Part shown: positions 56,418 to 64,000 of the stretch, piece after piece | Layout: each line of letters opens with the position of its first letter | Numbering within the stretch: the stretch's first letter is position 1 | Notes under the pieces: generated by a model | Databases searched by the model: none | What the model saw: the letters and a program-made list of their open reading frames with translations, nothing else | What the model was told of the DNA's origin: nothing | Made by a program: the position numbers and the translations under genes | Source: GJ-E10 sp035625725 | Lineage (GTDB): Bacteria > Pseudomonadota > Gammaproteobacteria > Burkholderiales > Burkholderiaceae_F | Direction of reading: 5' to 3' | DNA: 64,000 bases | Assembly: GCA_035625725.1 (NCBI GenBank) | Contig: DASPPB010000044.1 | Span: 14,791 to 78,790, forward strand

Positions 56418-57680
56418 TCAGCGCAGACGCTCGCGCAGCGCCAGTACGGGTTCGAAAACCCATTCAAAGACGGTGCGCTTCTCAAGCAAGATGTCGGCGT
56501 TGACCAGCATGCCGGCCCGCAGGGGAAACTCCTGCGCTCCGGTACGAACCGTCTGGGCTTCGAGCGCGACCTCGATTCGGTAGACCGGTTCGTGCACCGT
56601 GAGGGGCCCGACGCGCTCCCCCGCGGACCAAACGGTGCGGCCCACGCTCGCGACTTTTCCCCGGTACTGGCCGAAGCGCTGAAAGGGAAAGGCGTCGTAG
56701 CGCATCACAACCGGGTTGCCCGGCTCGATGAACCCGATGGCTCTCGTGGGCACGAGCAGCTGCGCGCGCAGCCCACCTCCCTTGGGCATGATCGTAGCCA
56801 GCGCCGAATCGGCCGCCACCGAGGCGCCCCGCGTGACCGCGATGTTGGTGACGATCCCTGCGATCGGCGCACGGATTTCCGATTCGGTGTGCGCTTCCTC
56901 CTGAACCAGACTCTGCTGCAGTTCGCTCTTGCGCTGCTCGATTTGCTGCAGTTGCGTGCGCGTGCGCAGTTCGATGAGCGGCACTTCGGCCTGCGCCGTG
57001 CGCAGCTCGCGCTCGATGGCCGCCTCATTGCCCCGCAGGCTCTCGAGTTTGGTGGTTTGGTCGAGCAGGTCGTTGCGCCGATCCCGCGCCATGGCCTCCG
57101 AGGCAAACCCCTCCTTCACGAGCTGGGCAAAGCGCTGCGACTCCAGTTGCGCCGAGGCCAGACGCTGCTGCTGCGCGCGCACTTCCGCCGCCGCCTGATC
57201 GAGCTGCTTTTTGAGGTCGTCGACGCGTTTTCGGGCCTGGGCGCTTTGCTGCTCGCCGAGCATCGCCACCTGGGCGAGCTCGGAGGCCAGCGAGTGCAGT
57301 CGCGCGGTGAGCTCTCGGCGCACCATCTCCGAGGCGCTGATGCCCCCCGCGGTGGTGCGCTCCTGCGAGAGCTTTACCAGGGGCTGGCCCGCCGCGATTT
57401 CATCGCCCTCCTTGACCATCAGGTCGGCGACCACGCCGGCATCGGGCGCATTGACGCGTGCCGTGCCCACATCGGGTTCGAGGTATCCCTCGACGCGCTC
57501 GCGCCGCGTGTACTGGCCTACGAACGCAAATACGATCAGCGCTCCCGCGAAGACGGCCGTGAGCAGCGTGAAAACCCACATCGGCACCGGCCGGGCCTTG
57601 GAGACTTCCCCCAGTAGCTTCTCGCGCTGGGCATCGATCGCCTCTTGGCGAAACAGCGAGCGAATCGGTGGCGGGCTCAA
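56418..57680 (-). CDS. HlyD-family periplasmic adaptor
   Basis: The 420-residue membrane fusion protein has a short cytoplasmic N-terminus and one transmembrane helix (about 34-55). A biotinyl-lipoyl half-motif (VNAPDAGVVADLMVKEGDEIAAGQPLVKL) follows, then a long coiled-coil hairpin (about 115-265) and the second half (IRAPIAGIVTNIAVTRGASV) with the C-terminal barrel. It links the C39 exporter to an outer-membrane channel that must be encoded elsewhere. The start is a TTG at 57680 with GGGA upstream. It lies downstream of fabI on the same strand. Confidence 0.9.
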   Translation of the reverse strand: MSPPPIRSLFRQEAIDAQREKLLGEVSKARPVPMWVFTLLTAVFAGALIVFAFVGQYTRRERVEGYLEPDVGTARVNAPDAGVVADLMVKEGDEIAAGQPLVKLSQERTTAGGISASEMVRRELTARLHSLASELAQVAMLGEQQSAQARKRVDDLKKQLDQAAAEVRAQQQRLASAQLESQRFAQLVKEGFASEAMARDRRNDLLDQTTKLESLRGNEAAIERELRTAQAEVPLIELRTRTQLQQIEQRKSELQQSLVQEEAHTESEIRAPIAGIVTNIAVTRGASVAADSALATIMPKGGGLRAQLLVPTRAIGFIEPGNPVVMRYDAFPFQRFGQYRGKVASVGRTVWSAGERVGPLTVHEPVYRIEVALEAQTVRTGAQEFPLRAGMLVNADILLEKRTVFEWVFEPVLALRERLR

Positions 57681-57732
57681 CGTAGGTCCCGCATGGGGTC
57701 GAAGGTGCGCCCAGCGCGATTTTTCGCCGACA

Positions 57733-58518
57733 TTACTCGGTCATTCCGGCTACCACTCGGCTGAATCCCGCGTCCACGTACGTAATCTCGCCCGTGACGC
57801 CCGACGCCAGATCAGAGAGAAGGAAGGCGGCCACATTGCCCACGTCGTCGATCGAGACATTGCGTCGCAAAGGAGCATTGCGCTCGACCAGATCCAGGAT
57901 CTTGCCGAAATCCTTGATGCCCGCGGCCGCGAGCGTCCGGATGGGGCCCGCGGAGATCGCATTGACGCGGATGGCTTTCGGCCCCAGCGTAGCGGCCAAG
58001 TAGCGCACCGAGGCCTCGAGCGAGGCCTTGGCCATCCCCATCGTGTTGTAGTTGGGTACGACGCGCTCGGCTCCCAGATAGGTAAGGGTGAGCAACGCGG
58101 AGGGTCGTCCCTGCATGAGCGGCAAAGCCGCCTTGGCCAGTGCCGGGAAGCTGTAGGAGGAGATATCGTGGGCGATGCGAAACGCTTCGCGCGACATGCC
58201 TTCGAGAAAATCGCCCGCAATGGCTTCGCGCGGCGCAAATCCGATGGCGTGTACCAGGCCGTCGAGCGCATCCCATGCGTTTGCCAGATCCGCAAACAGG
58301 GCGTTGATCTGGGCGTCGTCGCCGACGTCGCACGGAAAAACGAGCGTAGAGCCGAATTCCTGTGCGATCGCGGTTATGCGTTCCTTGAAACGGTCCCCGA
58401 CGTAAGTGAAGGCGAGCTCCGCTCCCTCGCGCCGAGCGGCGCGCGCGATGCCGTAGGCGATGGAGCGATTGGAAAGTACGCCGGTGATGAGAATGCGCTT
58501 GCCCGATAAAAATGCCAT
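57733..58518 (-). CDS. fabI: Enoyl-[acyl-carrier-protein] reductase (NADH)
   Basis: FabI catalyses the last reduction of each fatty-acid elongation round and is the triclosan target. The 261-residue protein starts FLSGKRILITGVLSNRSIAYGIA (NADH site). It has the catalytic pair Y157 and K164 (Y-x6-K in NYNTMGMAK), the conserved Y147 and the ISAGPIRTLAAAGI loop. A candidate promoter lies 40-67 bp upstream of the start. Confidence 0.96.
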   Translation of the reverse strand: MAFLSGKRILITGVLSNRSIAYGIARAARREGAELAFTYVGDRFKERITAIAQEFGSTLVFPCDVGDDAQINALFADLANAWDALDGLVHAIGFAPREAIAGDFLEGMSREAFRIAHDISSYSFPALAKAALPLMQGRPSALLTLTYLGAERVVPNYNTMGMAKASLEASVRYLAATLGPKAIRVNAISAGPIRTLAAAGIKDFGKILDLVERNAPLRRNVSIDDVGNVAAFLLSDLASGVTGEITYVDAGFSRVVAGMTE

Positions 58519-58557
58519 GTATGTGCCCGTGTTCGCTGCCGCGGAGTGGTGGACCGG

Positions 58558-58585
58558 ATTATGCGGCCCCGAAGGCGGGGCGCAA
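58558..58585 (-). promoter_or_regulatory. Candidate fabI promoter with palindromic spacer
   Basis: On the minus strand TTGCGC (58585-58580) and CATAAT (58563-58558) are 16 bases apart, a weak -35 with a good -10. The spacer contains a perfect palindrome GCCCCG/CGGGGC with a four-base loop (58566-58581), which could be a regulator site or chance in GC-rich sequence. Confidence 0.3.
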
Positions 58586-58637
58586 CGGTGCGCAATTATG
58601 CCGTCCGGCGCCGCACGGGCGGGCGCCGGCGCGTTAC

Positions 58638-60461
58638 TTACATGCGCGAGGTGGGAGCAGCAGCCGCGGGGCCGTGCGCGGCGACCGCCGCGCTGCTGGT
58701 GGTGCTCGCGACGGGCACGGGCTTCTTCATCTTGTGCGCGCTGGGGCCCGCGGGACGAGCAACGGTGAGGCTGAGGCGTTGTCCGGCAAAGAGCGCCGTC
58801 GAATGCAAATTGTTCCAGGCCACAATGTCGTCGGCCTCCACATGCCAGCGCCGCGCCACCGATGCCAGGGTGTCGCCGCGGCGCACGCGATAGGTGACTT
58901 GCCGCAAGTTGCCGCTCTCCGGCACGAGGGCAAACGACGCCGATATAAAGCCGGGCGCTACGTCGTCGCTCATCGTCTCATCGCGCGGGATGAGGATGGT
59001 CGAGCCGGCCGCCGGGCGGTAGCGCGGCGGTATGCGATTGGCTTCGCGCAGCTGCGCTTCCGTGAGGCCCACGCGTTCTGCGATCTTGGCCAGCCCCTCG
59101 CCCGATTGCAGGGTGTAGGCCGTCCAGCTGGCCAGCGGCTGGCCCGTGGCATCCAATGCGGCGAGGTTGGCCTCGAACATGTCGGCCCGATCGGCCGGGA
59201 TCAGGATGGCCGGCGAAGAGGCTCCCAGAATCAGGGGCCGGTTAAACGCGGGGTTCAGAGCGCGAAAATCGTCCACCGGCATGTCGGCCAGTCGGGCTGC
59301 GGTCACAACGTCCATGTCGCGCGGACTATTGACGGTCACGAAATATGGCGCATTGCGGATATCGGGTAGCTCGATACCATAGCGCTGCGGGTCCGCAATG
59401 ATGTTCTTGATTGCCTGCAACTTCGGAACGTAGTACTGCGTTTCTCGCGGCAGGCGCAGATCCGTGTAGGCGAGCGAGCGATGCGCCGCCCGGGCCCGCG
59501 CCAGTGCGTGTTCGACCCCCGCCTCGCCGCAGTTATAGGCCGCCAACGCCAGTTGCCAATCACCAAACTCCGCGTAGAGCTTCTGCAGATAATCGAGCGC
59601 GGCCCGAGTCGATTCGATGACCCCGAAGCGCTCGTCCTTCCACAGGTTTTGCTCCAGCGAATACAGTCTTCCGGTCGAGGGAATGAATTGCCACAACCCT
59701 GCAGCCTGTGCGATGGAGACCGCTTCGGGTTGCATGGCGCTTTCCACGAACGGCAGCAGGGCCAGTTCCGTGGGCATGCCGCGCTTTTCGATTTCCTCGA
59801 CGATGTGATACAGGTACATGCTCGCCCGGGCGGTCATGCGCCCGACGTAATCGGGCTGTGCGGCGTACCAGCGCGTGGTGGTCTGCGCGCGTTTGCCCTC
59901 GAGGTTGGGCATCTTGAAGCCGTGCCGGATGCGGCTCCAGAGATCCTTGTCTTCCGAGGACGCAAGCGGCGGGTTCGGGCCCACCATTTCGGCGGCTGCG
60001 GCATTCGGCTGGCCGGGCGCCACCGCGCCGGTCGCCGGACGATCCGCCCCCGAAATGGCCGCGGTCCCGGCCAATCCTGGAGCCAGTCCGGCTACGGGTG
60101 TGGAAGAAGGCGCAGCAGACGGCACGGAGGCGGCCGCAGAACTAGCGGGCCAGCCTGGGGTACTTGGCGTCGCGACCACGCGGGGGGCATCCGGCGGCGC
60201 AACGGCAGCCGCAACCGGCGCGGCCGTGGCGGCCGGGGTGGTCGTGGCGCTGGCAACAGGCTCCGTTGCGGCGGCGCGAGTCGTCTCTACCGTGGCGAAC
60301 TGGGGTGTAACTCCGGGCCATGTCGCCGCCGCAAGCAAAACGGGCGCAGCTGCGCTCGCCCCAGCTTCCAATTCGGGCGAGGCCGCGTGGGCTCCCGCCT
60401 GCGCCAAGCAAAAAATTGCGGCGCACGGCAACAGCCAGTTTCGTTGCAACGGACCGGTCAC
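58638..60461 (-). CDS. mltD: Membrane-bound lytic murein transglycosylase D
   Basis: MltD cleaves peptidoglycan glycan strands. The protein of 607 residues has a signal segment (LLPCAAIFCLAQAGAHA) and a long disordered Ala/Pro/Thr linker (about 35-145). The SLT catalytic domain has the Glu in LLPFVESAMQPEA and the AYNCGEAGV motif. LysM-type peptidoglycan-binding repeats follow (YTLQSGEGLAKIAERVGL and YRVRRGDTLASVARRWHV, with a weaker one before). I use GTG 60461, which fits the signal peptide; a TTG 33 codons upstream is the alternative. No clear lipobox is seen, unlike the E. coli lipoprotein. Confidence 0.88.
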   Translation of the reverse strand: MTGPLQRNWLLPCAAIFCLAQAGAHAASPELEAGASAAAPVLLAAATWPGVTPQFATVETTRAAATEPVASATTTPAATAAPVAAAVAPPDAPRVVATPSTPGWPASSAAASVPSAAPSSTPVAGLAPGLAGTAAISGADRPATGAVAPGQPNAAAAEMVGPNPPLASSEDKDLWSRIRHGFKMPNLEGKRAQTTTRWYAAQPDYVGRMTARASMYLYHIVEEIEKRGMPTELALLPFVESAMQPEAVSIAQAAGLWQFIPSTGRLYSLEQNLWKDERFGVIESTRAALDYLQKLYAEFGDWQLALAAYNCGEAGVEHALARARAAHRSLAYTDLRLPRETQYYVPKLQAIKNIIADPQRYGIELPDIRNAPYFVTVNSPRDMDVVTAARLADMPVDDFRALNPAFNRPLILGASSPAILIPADRADMFEANLAALDATGQPLASWTAYTLQSGEGLAKIAERVGLTEAQLREANRIPPRYRPAAGSTILIPRDETMSDDVAPGFISASFALVPESGNLRQVTYRVRRGDTLASVARRWHVEADDIVAWNNLHSTALFAGQRLSLTVARPAGPSAHKMKKPVPVASTTSSAAVAAHGPAAAAPTSRM

Positions 60462-60602
60462 GGATTGAAAAAAACCTATCAGTGAATGACGGGGGCAGTG
60501 TAGGGGGAGGTGTGCTTGCACGCAAGCTGCGTGAATTGAAAGAAAGAGCCAGAAAATCAATCTCGAAGCGACCTAGGGCAGGCGACGGCCGTCAAACGGT
60601 TC

Positions 60603-61400
60603 CTAGTAGACGTCCTTCCAGGACCGCAATGCAGCAAAAACGGCTATATCGTCCTCCAAAGCCGTGCCGCGCCGAGTTGCGACGGCCTCGCGGACCGTGG
60701 TTTGTGCGCAACGAAGGAAGGGGTTGGTCGCTTTTTCCAAGGCCAGAGTCGAAGGAACGGTGGGTTCGCGGCGGCTGCGCGCGGTTGCGCAGGCCTGCGC
60801 GCGAGCGAGAAGCTGCGCGTTGTGCGGCTCGACAGCTAGGGCGAAGCGAATGTTGGCTGCGGTGTATTCGTGCGCGCAATACACTCTTGTTTTCTCGGGC
60901 ATGCGCGCGATTTTGTTCAAGGAGGCCAGCATCTGCGCTGCGCTTCCCTCAAACAAGCGCCCGCAGCCGCAGGCGAACAGGGTGTCGCCACAAAACAGCG
61001 CTTCTTGCGCAGGGCACCAGTACGCGATGTGGTCAAGGGTGTGGCCCGGGACCTCGAGCACCGAGAGTTCCTCTCCCAGAACCTGAGCGCGATCGCCCTC
61101 GCGCAGACGCACGTCGATTGCCTTGAAGGGCGAATTGGCCGGCCCGTAGACTTTGGGCGCGCAAACCGCGACCAGCTCGGCCACACCGCCGACGTGATCG
61201 GGATGGTGGTGCGTGAGTAAAATGGCGTCGAGCTTTATCGGACCTTGGGCCAAGGTCCTCAGTACCGCTTGGGCGTCGCCAGGATCGACGACAACGCCAT
61301 GGTTGTCACGCTCCAGCAGCCAGATATAGTTGTCCTGAAACGCCGAAATCGGTGTAATTTGGAGCTCGGCCTCCGATCGGGTGTAGGCAGATTGCGCCAT
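60603..61400 (-). CDS. gloB: Hydroxyacylglutathione hydrolase (glyoxalase II)
   Basis: GloB hydrolyses S-lactoylglutathione in methylglyoxal detoxification. The 265-residue metallo-beta-lactamase fold protein has the metal-binding THHHPDH (H64, H66, D68, H69), the bridging Asp in FCGDTLFACGCGR and the HEYT histidine. ATG 61400 is preceded by a short divergent gap to the yafS-like gene. It is upstream of mltD on the same strand, with 141 bp between. Confidence 0.95.
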   Translation of the reverse strand: MAQSAYTRSEAELQITPISAFQDNYIWLLERDNHGVVVDPGDAQAVLRTLAQGPIKLDAILLTHHHPDHVGGVAELVAVCAPKVYGPANSPFKAIDVRLREGDRAQVLGEELSVLEVPGHTLDHIAYWCPAQEALFCGDTLFACGCGRLFEGSAAQMLASLNKIARMPEKTRVYCAHEYTAANIRFALAVEPHNAQLLARAQACATARSRREPTVPSTLALEKATNPFLRCAQTTVREAVATRRGTALEDDIAVFAALRSWKDVY

Positions 61401-61458
61401 TGCTGGATTCTCCGATGACCGTGGCGCGCCCAGGGACTTTTTGTCCGGTGAGCATTCG

Positions 61459-62322
61459 ATGAGTGATCCGCAGTCTATCGTGAACTTCTGCGACTTCCTG
61501 GACTCCGCGCCCGGGCGCTATGTGCTCGATTGGGAGCAGCGCGTGCTGGACTGCGCCGTCGCCGATATTTTTGGCTATCACGCGATGCAGCTTGGCATGC
61601 CACAGATGGATGCCTTGCGCGAAAACCGCATGCCGTTGCGCTGCGTGGCCCTCGACGGATCTTGCGGGCGGCCTGTTTGGACCGAACAGGACATCAATGG
61701 TCGCCGCGAAACGGCGGTCGTTTCGCGTTTTGACGAATTGCCATTCGCAACGGCCTCGATCGATCTCGTTGTGCTGCCGCACGTGCTCGAGTTCGCGCAG
61801 GAGCCCCATCGCGTGTTGCGCGAGGTCGACCGGGTGCTTGTTCCCGAGGGCCATCTGGTTCTCACGGGCTTTAACCCTGCGAGCCTCTGGGGTGCGCATC
61901 ACTGGATGCGGCGTATCGGGCTGAGTCCCTTTTTGCCGCACTCAAGCCAGCTGATCGCTTTGCCGCGCATAAAGGACTGGCTCAAGCTGCTGTCCTTCGA
62001 GGTGAACCGGGGCCGCTTCGGCTGCTATGTACCTTGGGTGCGCACGGAATCTTGGATTGCGCGGCTGTCCTTTCTGGAGAAGGCGGGAGATCGCTGGTGG
62101 CCCGTATTGGGCGCGATTTATGCACTTACGGCCGTCAAGCGGGTCCACGGCATGCGGCTTGTGGGGCTGGTGAAGAAATGGCGGGAGGAGCGCCGCGCCG
62201 CCCTCGCACCCGCCGCACCCGTCGCGCAGCTCGCCTATCGTACTGAGGAAGCAGTGACCGTGCGCATCGGCGTGGGCACTGAGGCGGCCAACGACAGGGC
62301 GGCTAACGCGCGGCAGGGATGA
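61459..62322 (+). CDS. YafS-like methyltransferase-fold protein
   Basis: The 287-residue protein resembles E. coli YafS: FGYHAMQLGMPQ, then DELPFATASIDLVVLPHVLEFAQEPHRVLREVDRVLVPEGHLVLTGFNP. The second half of a class I SAM-methyltransferase fold is clear. The usual motif I (LDxGCGxG) is missing or replaced by VLDWEQRVLDCAVADIFG, so SAM binding and activity are doubtful. ATG 61459 is preferred over a start six codons earlier. It lies between gloB and rnhA exactly as yafS does. The stop overlaps the rnhA start (ATGA). Confidence 0.82.
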   Translation: MSDPQSIVNFCDFLDSAPGRYVLDWEQRVLDCAVADIFGYHAMQLGMPQMDALRENRMPLRCVALDGSCGRPVWTEQDINGRRETAVVSRFDELPFATASIDLVVLPHVLEFAQEPHRVLREVDRVLVPEGHLVLTGFNPASLWGAHHWMRRIGLSPFLPHSSQLIALPRIKDWLKLLSFEVNRGRFGCYVPWVRTESWIARLSFLEKAGDRWWPVLGAIYALTAVKRVHGMRLVGLVKKWREERRAALAPAAPVAQLAYRTEEAVTVRIGVGTEAANDRAANARQG

Positions 62323-62825
62323 GGCATGCGCGGTCGGTTGTTTTGAATCCCGGCAGCGCGACTGCCACCGAAGAGTCTCGCCCCTCCTCAATCGTCGAGA
62401 TCTGGACGGATGGCGCCTGCAAGGGCAACCCGGGACCAGGCGGCTGGGGCGCGCTGCTGCGCAGCGGCGACAAGGAGCGCGAGCTCTTCGGAGGCGCGGC
62501 CAGTACGACCAATAATCGGATGGAGCTCGTCGCCGTTATCGAAGCGCTTGCGACGCTCAAGCGCCCCTGCGATGTAATCGTTCACACCGACTCGCAATAT
62601 GTAAAGCTGGGCATCACCGAGTGGCTCAAGCAGTGGGAGCGACGCGGCTGGAAGACGGCCGATCGCAAGCCCGTAAAAAACGTCGAGCTCTGGCAGCGGC
62701 TCGATGAGGAGGTGCGCCGACACAGGGTTCAATGGCGCTGGGTGCGTGGGCATTCCGGCGATCCCGACAACGAGCGCGCAGACGCGCTGGCCAATCGGGG
62801 CGCTCAACAGCACCAAGGAGCCTAG
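62319..62825 (+). CDS. rnhA: Ribonuclease HI
   Basis: RNase HI removes RNA from RNA-DNA hybrids. The 168-residue protein has all four catalytic acidic residues: the Asp in WTDGACKGNPGPGGWG, Glu in NNRMELVAV, Asp in VHTDSQYV and Asp in NERADALA. The basic handle WKTADRKPVKN is present. About 22 N-terminal residues exceed the usual length; the ATG at 62319 overlaps the preceding stop, but a downstream start is possible. Confidence 0.95.
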   Translation: MRHARSVVLNPGSATATEESRPSSIVEIWTDGACKGNPGPGGWGALLRSGDKERELFGGAASTTNNRMELVAVIEALATLKRPCDVIVHTDSQYVKLGITEWLKQWERRGWKTADRKPVKNVELWQRLDEEVRRHRVQWRWVRGHSGDPDNERADALANRGAQQHQGA

Positions 62826-62830
62826 CCCGT

Positions 62831-63523
62831 ATGCGGCAGATTGTGCTCGACACGGAAACGACGGGGCTCGAAGCGAGGGACGGGCATCGCATCATCGAAG
62901 TCGGTGCCATCGAGCTTATCGGTCGGCGATTGTCCGAACGCCGGCTGCATCGCTACTGCAATCCCGAGCGCGACAGCGATCCGGCGGCTTTGGCGGTGCA
63001 TGGGCTTTCGAGCGAGTTTTTGGCCGACAAGCCCCTGTTTGCGGAGATCGTTGCGGAATTAGTCGAATTCGTCGACGGCGCGGAGGTCATCATTCACAAC
63101 GCGCCCTTTGACCTTTCGTTTCTGGACGCAGAGTTCACCCGCGTGGGTCGACCTGCCTTTGCCGAGCATTGCGAAAAGGTCACCGACTCCCTGCGGCTGG
63201 CGCGCGAACTGCATCCGGGCAAGCGCAATTCGCTCGATGCCCTGTGCGAGCGCTACAACATTTCCAACCGGCATCGCACCTTGCATGGTGCCTTGTTGGA
63301 TGCCGGATTGCTGGCCGAGGTGTACCTGGCAATGACGCGGGGACAGGACAGTCTCGTTATGCAATTGGCGCCTCCAACGGCCAACGAAGTGGCGGGGCCT
63401 GCAAGCGACGAGTCTCTTATCGTGGTTGCGGCCGATGCGCAGGAACGCCTTGCTCACGAGGCGATGCTTGACGCCTTGGAGAAGGACTGTGGTGTGGCTG
63501 CCGTCTGGCGGGCAGGTCCGTAA
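62831..63523 (+). CDS. dnaQ: DNA polymerase III epsilon subunit (proofreading exonuclease)
   Basis: DnaQ provides 3'-5' proofreading. The 230-residue protein has exonuclease motifs I (VLDTETTGLE; D7, E9), II (HNAPFDLSFLDAEF) and III (HRTLHGALLDAGLLAEVYL). The C-terminal tail that binds the alpha subunit follows. ATG 62831 lies five bases after the rnhA stop; the open frame upstream is a shadow of rnhA. A tRNA gene follows 75 bp later, as in E. coli. Confidence 0.94.
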   Translation: MRQIVLDTETTGLEARDGHRIIEVGAIELIGRRLSERRLHRYCNPERDSDPAALAVHGLSSEFLADKPLFAEIVAELVEFVDGAEVIIHNAPFDLSFLDAEFTRVGRPAFAEHCEKVTDSLRLARELHPGKRNSLDALCERYNISNRHRTLHGALLDAGLLAEVYLAMTRGQDSLVMQLAPPTANEVAGPASDESLIVVAADAQERLAHEAMLDALEKDCGVAAVWRAGP

Positions 63524-63598
63524 GGTGGATAAGGGTCCTGAGCGATCGGTCCGGATCTGGCTGCGTTAAGATCTCCGTTCCCGGTCTTGCGCCAGCCC

Positions 63599-63673
63599 GG
63601 GCGGTTAGCTCAGCGGTAGAGCACTGCCTTCACACGGCAGGGGTCACAGGTTCGAACCCTGTACCGCCCACCA
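63599..63673 (+). tRNA. tRNA-Val (anticodon CAC)
   Basis: A complete cloverleaf of 75 bases is present. The acceptor GGGCGGT pairs with ACCGCCC, the D-arm is GCTCAGCGGTAGAGC, and the anticodon stem CTGCC/GGCAG holds loop TTCACAC with CAC at 63631-63633. The T-arm is CACAGGTTCGAACCCTGT and CCA is encoded. It reads GTG valine codons. Its 3' end is the junction to AT-richer sequence. Confidence 0.97.
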
Positions 63674-64000
63674 ATTACATCAACGACTTACAGTGATTTC
63701 CGGGGAAGTAGGACCCGGTTAGTGTAATTTTTGGTGTAATTTCTTCTTCAAAGCACGCACGGAATTTAGGCTCGCTGCGAGCCACGCGTCCGTTTTCCGC
63801 CTCGAATTTCCCGGGTAAGGTTCTGTCTAGCCATTTTTCGACGGCTGGCCCGGTTTCGGCCAGGACCCGACATCCACGATCGGCTGCTTTGCGGAATTCC
63901 GCAAGGCAGTTCGGTGATCGCAAAGCGGCTTGCCCTCGAACTCACTTACCCATTGCAGCTCACGGCTTGCCTTACGCCGCCAGTGGAGTTCTGCCATGGA
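63674..64000. mobile_element. Probable edge of an integrated element downstream of tRNA-Val
   Basis: From just after the tRNA the base composition drops from roughly two-thirds GC to near half. The housekeeping block ends, and two copies of GTGTAATTT lie 12 bases apart (63722-63730 and 63734-63742). tRNA 3' ends are favoured att sites for tyrosine integrases, so this is probably the start of a genomic island or prophage. No integrase can be identified in the 327 bases visible, and no terminal repeat can be checked. Confidence 0.5.
63827..64000 (-). CDS. Possible 3' end of an island gene, unidentified
   Basis: On the minus strand a frame is open from the window edge to a TAG at 63827-63829. 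An internal ATG (63997) would give 56 residues, MAELHWRRKASRELQWVSEF and onward. I recognise no family. The basic, Trp-rich composition differs from the chromosomal genes. A second minus-strand frame (63675-63923, TTG start, 82 codons) overlaps it and is less likely. Both could be non-coding. Confidence 0.25.
   Translation of the reverse strand, partial: SMAELHWRRKASRELQWVSEFEGKPLCDHRTALRNSAKQPIVDVGSWPKPGQPSKNG

Noticed and set aside
60010..60360. Low-complexity GC-rich tract as a possible non-coding repeat
   Set aside because: It encodes the Ala/Pro/Thr linker of MltD in frame, without exact repeats.

Overview
This is a continuous stretch of GC-rich chromosome, mostly single-copy housekeeping genes with short intergenic gaps. 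Gene content and order point to a betaproteobacterium, most likely Burkholderiales-like. Evidence includes a DUF3460 gene, dapB-bamE beside fur and recN-nadK, hrcA-hemH-grpE-dnaK-dnaJ, EVE gene-6S RNA-zapA-zapB, and gcvTHP under a tandem glycine riboswitch. The genus cannot be named from the window alone. Nearly all genes are intact; lgt is cut by the left edge, and a possible island gene is cut by the right edge.

Layout. 1-4525: lgt (3' part), a CRP-type regulator, a divergent CHASE2 class III nucleotide cyclase and a secreted FecR-like protein, which together look like a local cAMP circuit. 4540-5886 (minus): EVE-domain gene, 6S RNA, zapA and a zapB-like gene. 5920-11688: cobalamin riboswitch, btuB, btuC, btuD, a solo ParA-like ATPase and btuF, which faces the other way and is coupled to dapB. 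11685-17490: dapB, bamE, fur, recN, nadK, hrcA. 17523-22654: hemH and grpE-dnaK-dnaJ, with sigma-32-type promoters before grpE and probably hrcA. 22752-31826: DUF4397 lipoprotein, paiB-like, scpA, putA, DUF3460 and metG.

31967-42741: apbC, then an apparent accessory block (xdhC, a form-II coxSLM-type molybdenum hydroxylase with coxD, coxE and coxG maturation genes, and a D-threonine aldolase-like PLP enzyme), then dcd. 42790-49797: glycine riboswitch, gcvT, gcvH, gcvP, ettA and a secreted PEBP-family protein. 49958-57680 (minus): a DUF4337 membrane protein, folA, thyA, an MsbA-like exporter, a MAPEG protein, and a C39-peptidase ABC exporter with its HlyD adaptor. 57733-63673: fabI, then mltD-gloB-yafS-rnhA-dnaQ and tRNA-Val(CAC), matching the order mltD-gloB-yafS-rnhA-dnaQ-aspV of E. 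coli. After the tRNA the sequence becomes clearly AT-richer, as expected at the edge of an integrated element.

Functional themes are envelope and cell division (lgt, bamE, zapA/B, mltD, fabI), protein quality control, B12 and glycine sensing by RNA, folate/thymidylate supply, and DNA maintenance. The least explained parts are the cyclase/CRP/FecR set, the molybdenum hydroxylase block, the C39 exporter without a visible substrate, the solo ParA, and the right-hand junction. I saw no CRISPR array, rRNA operon or complete insertion sequence.
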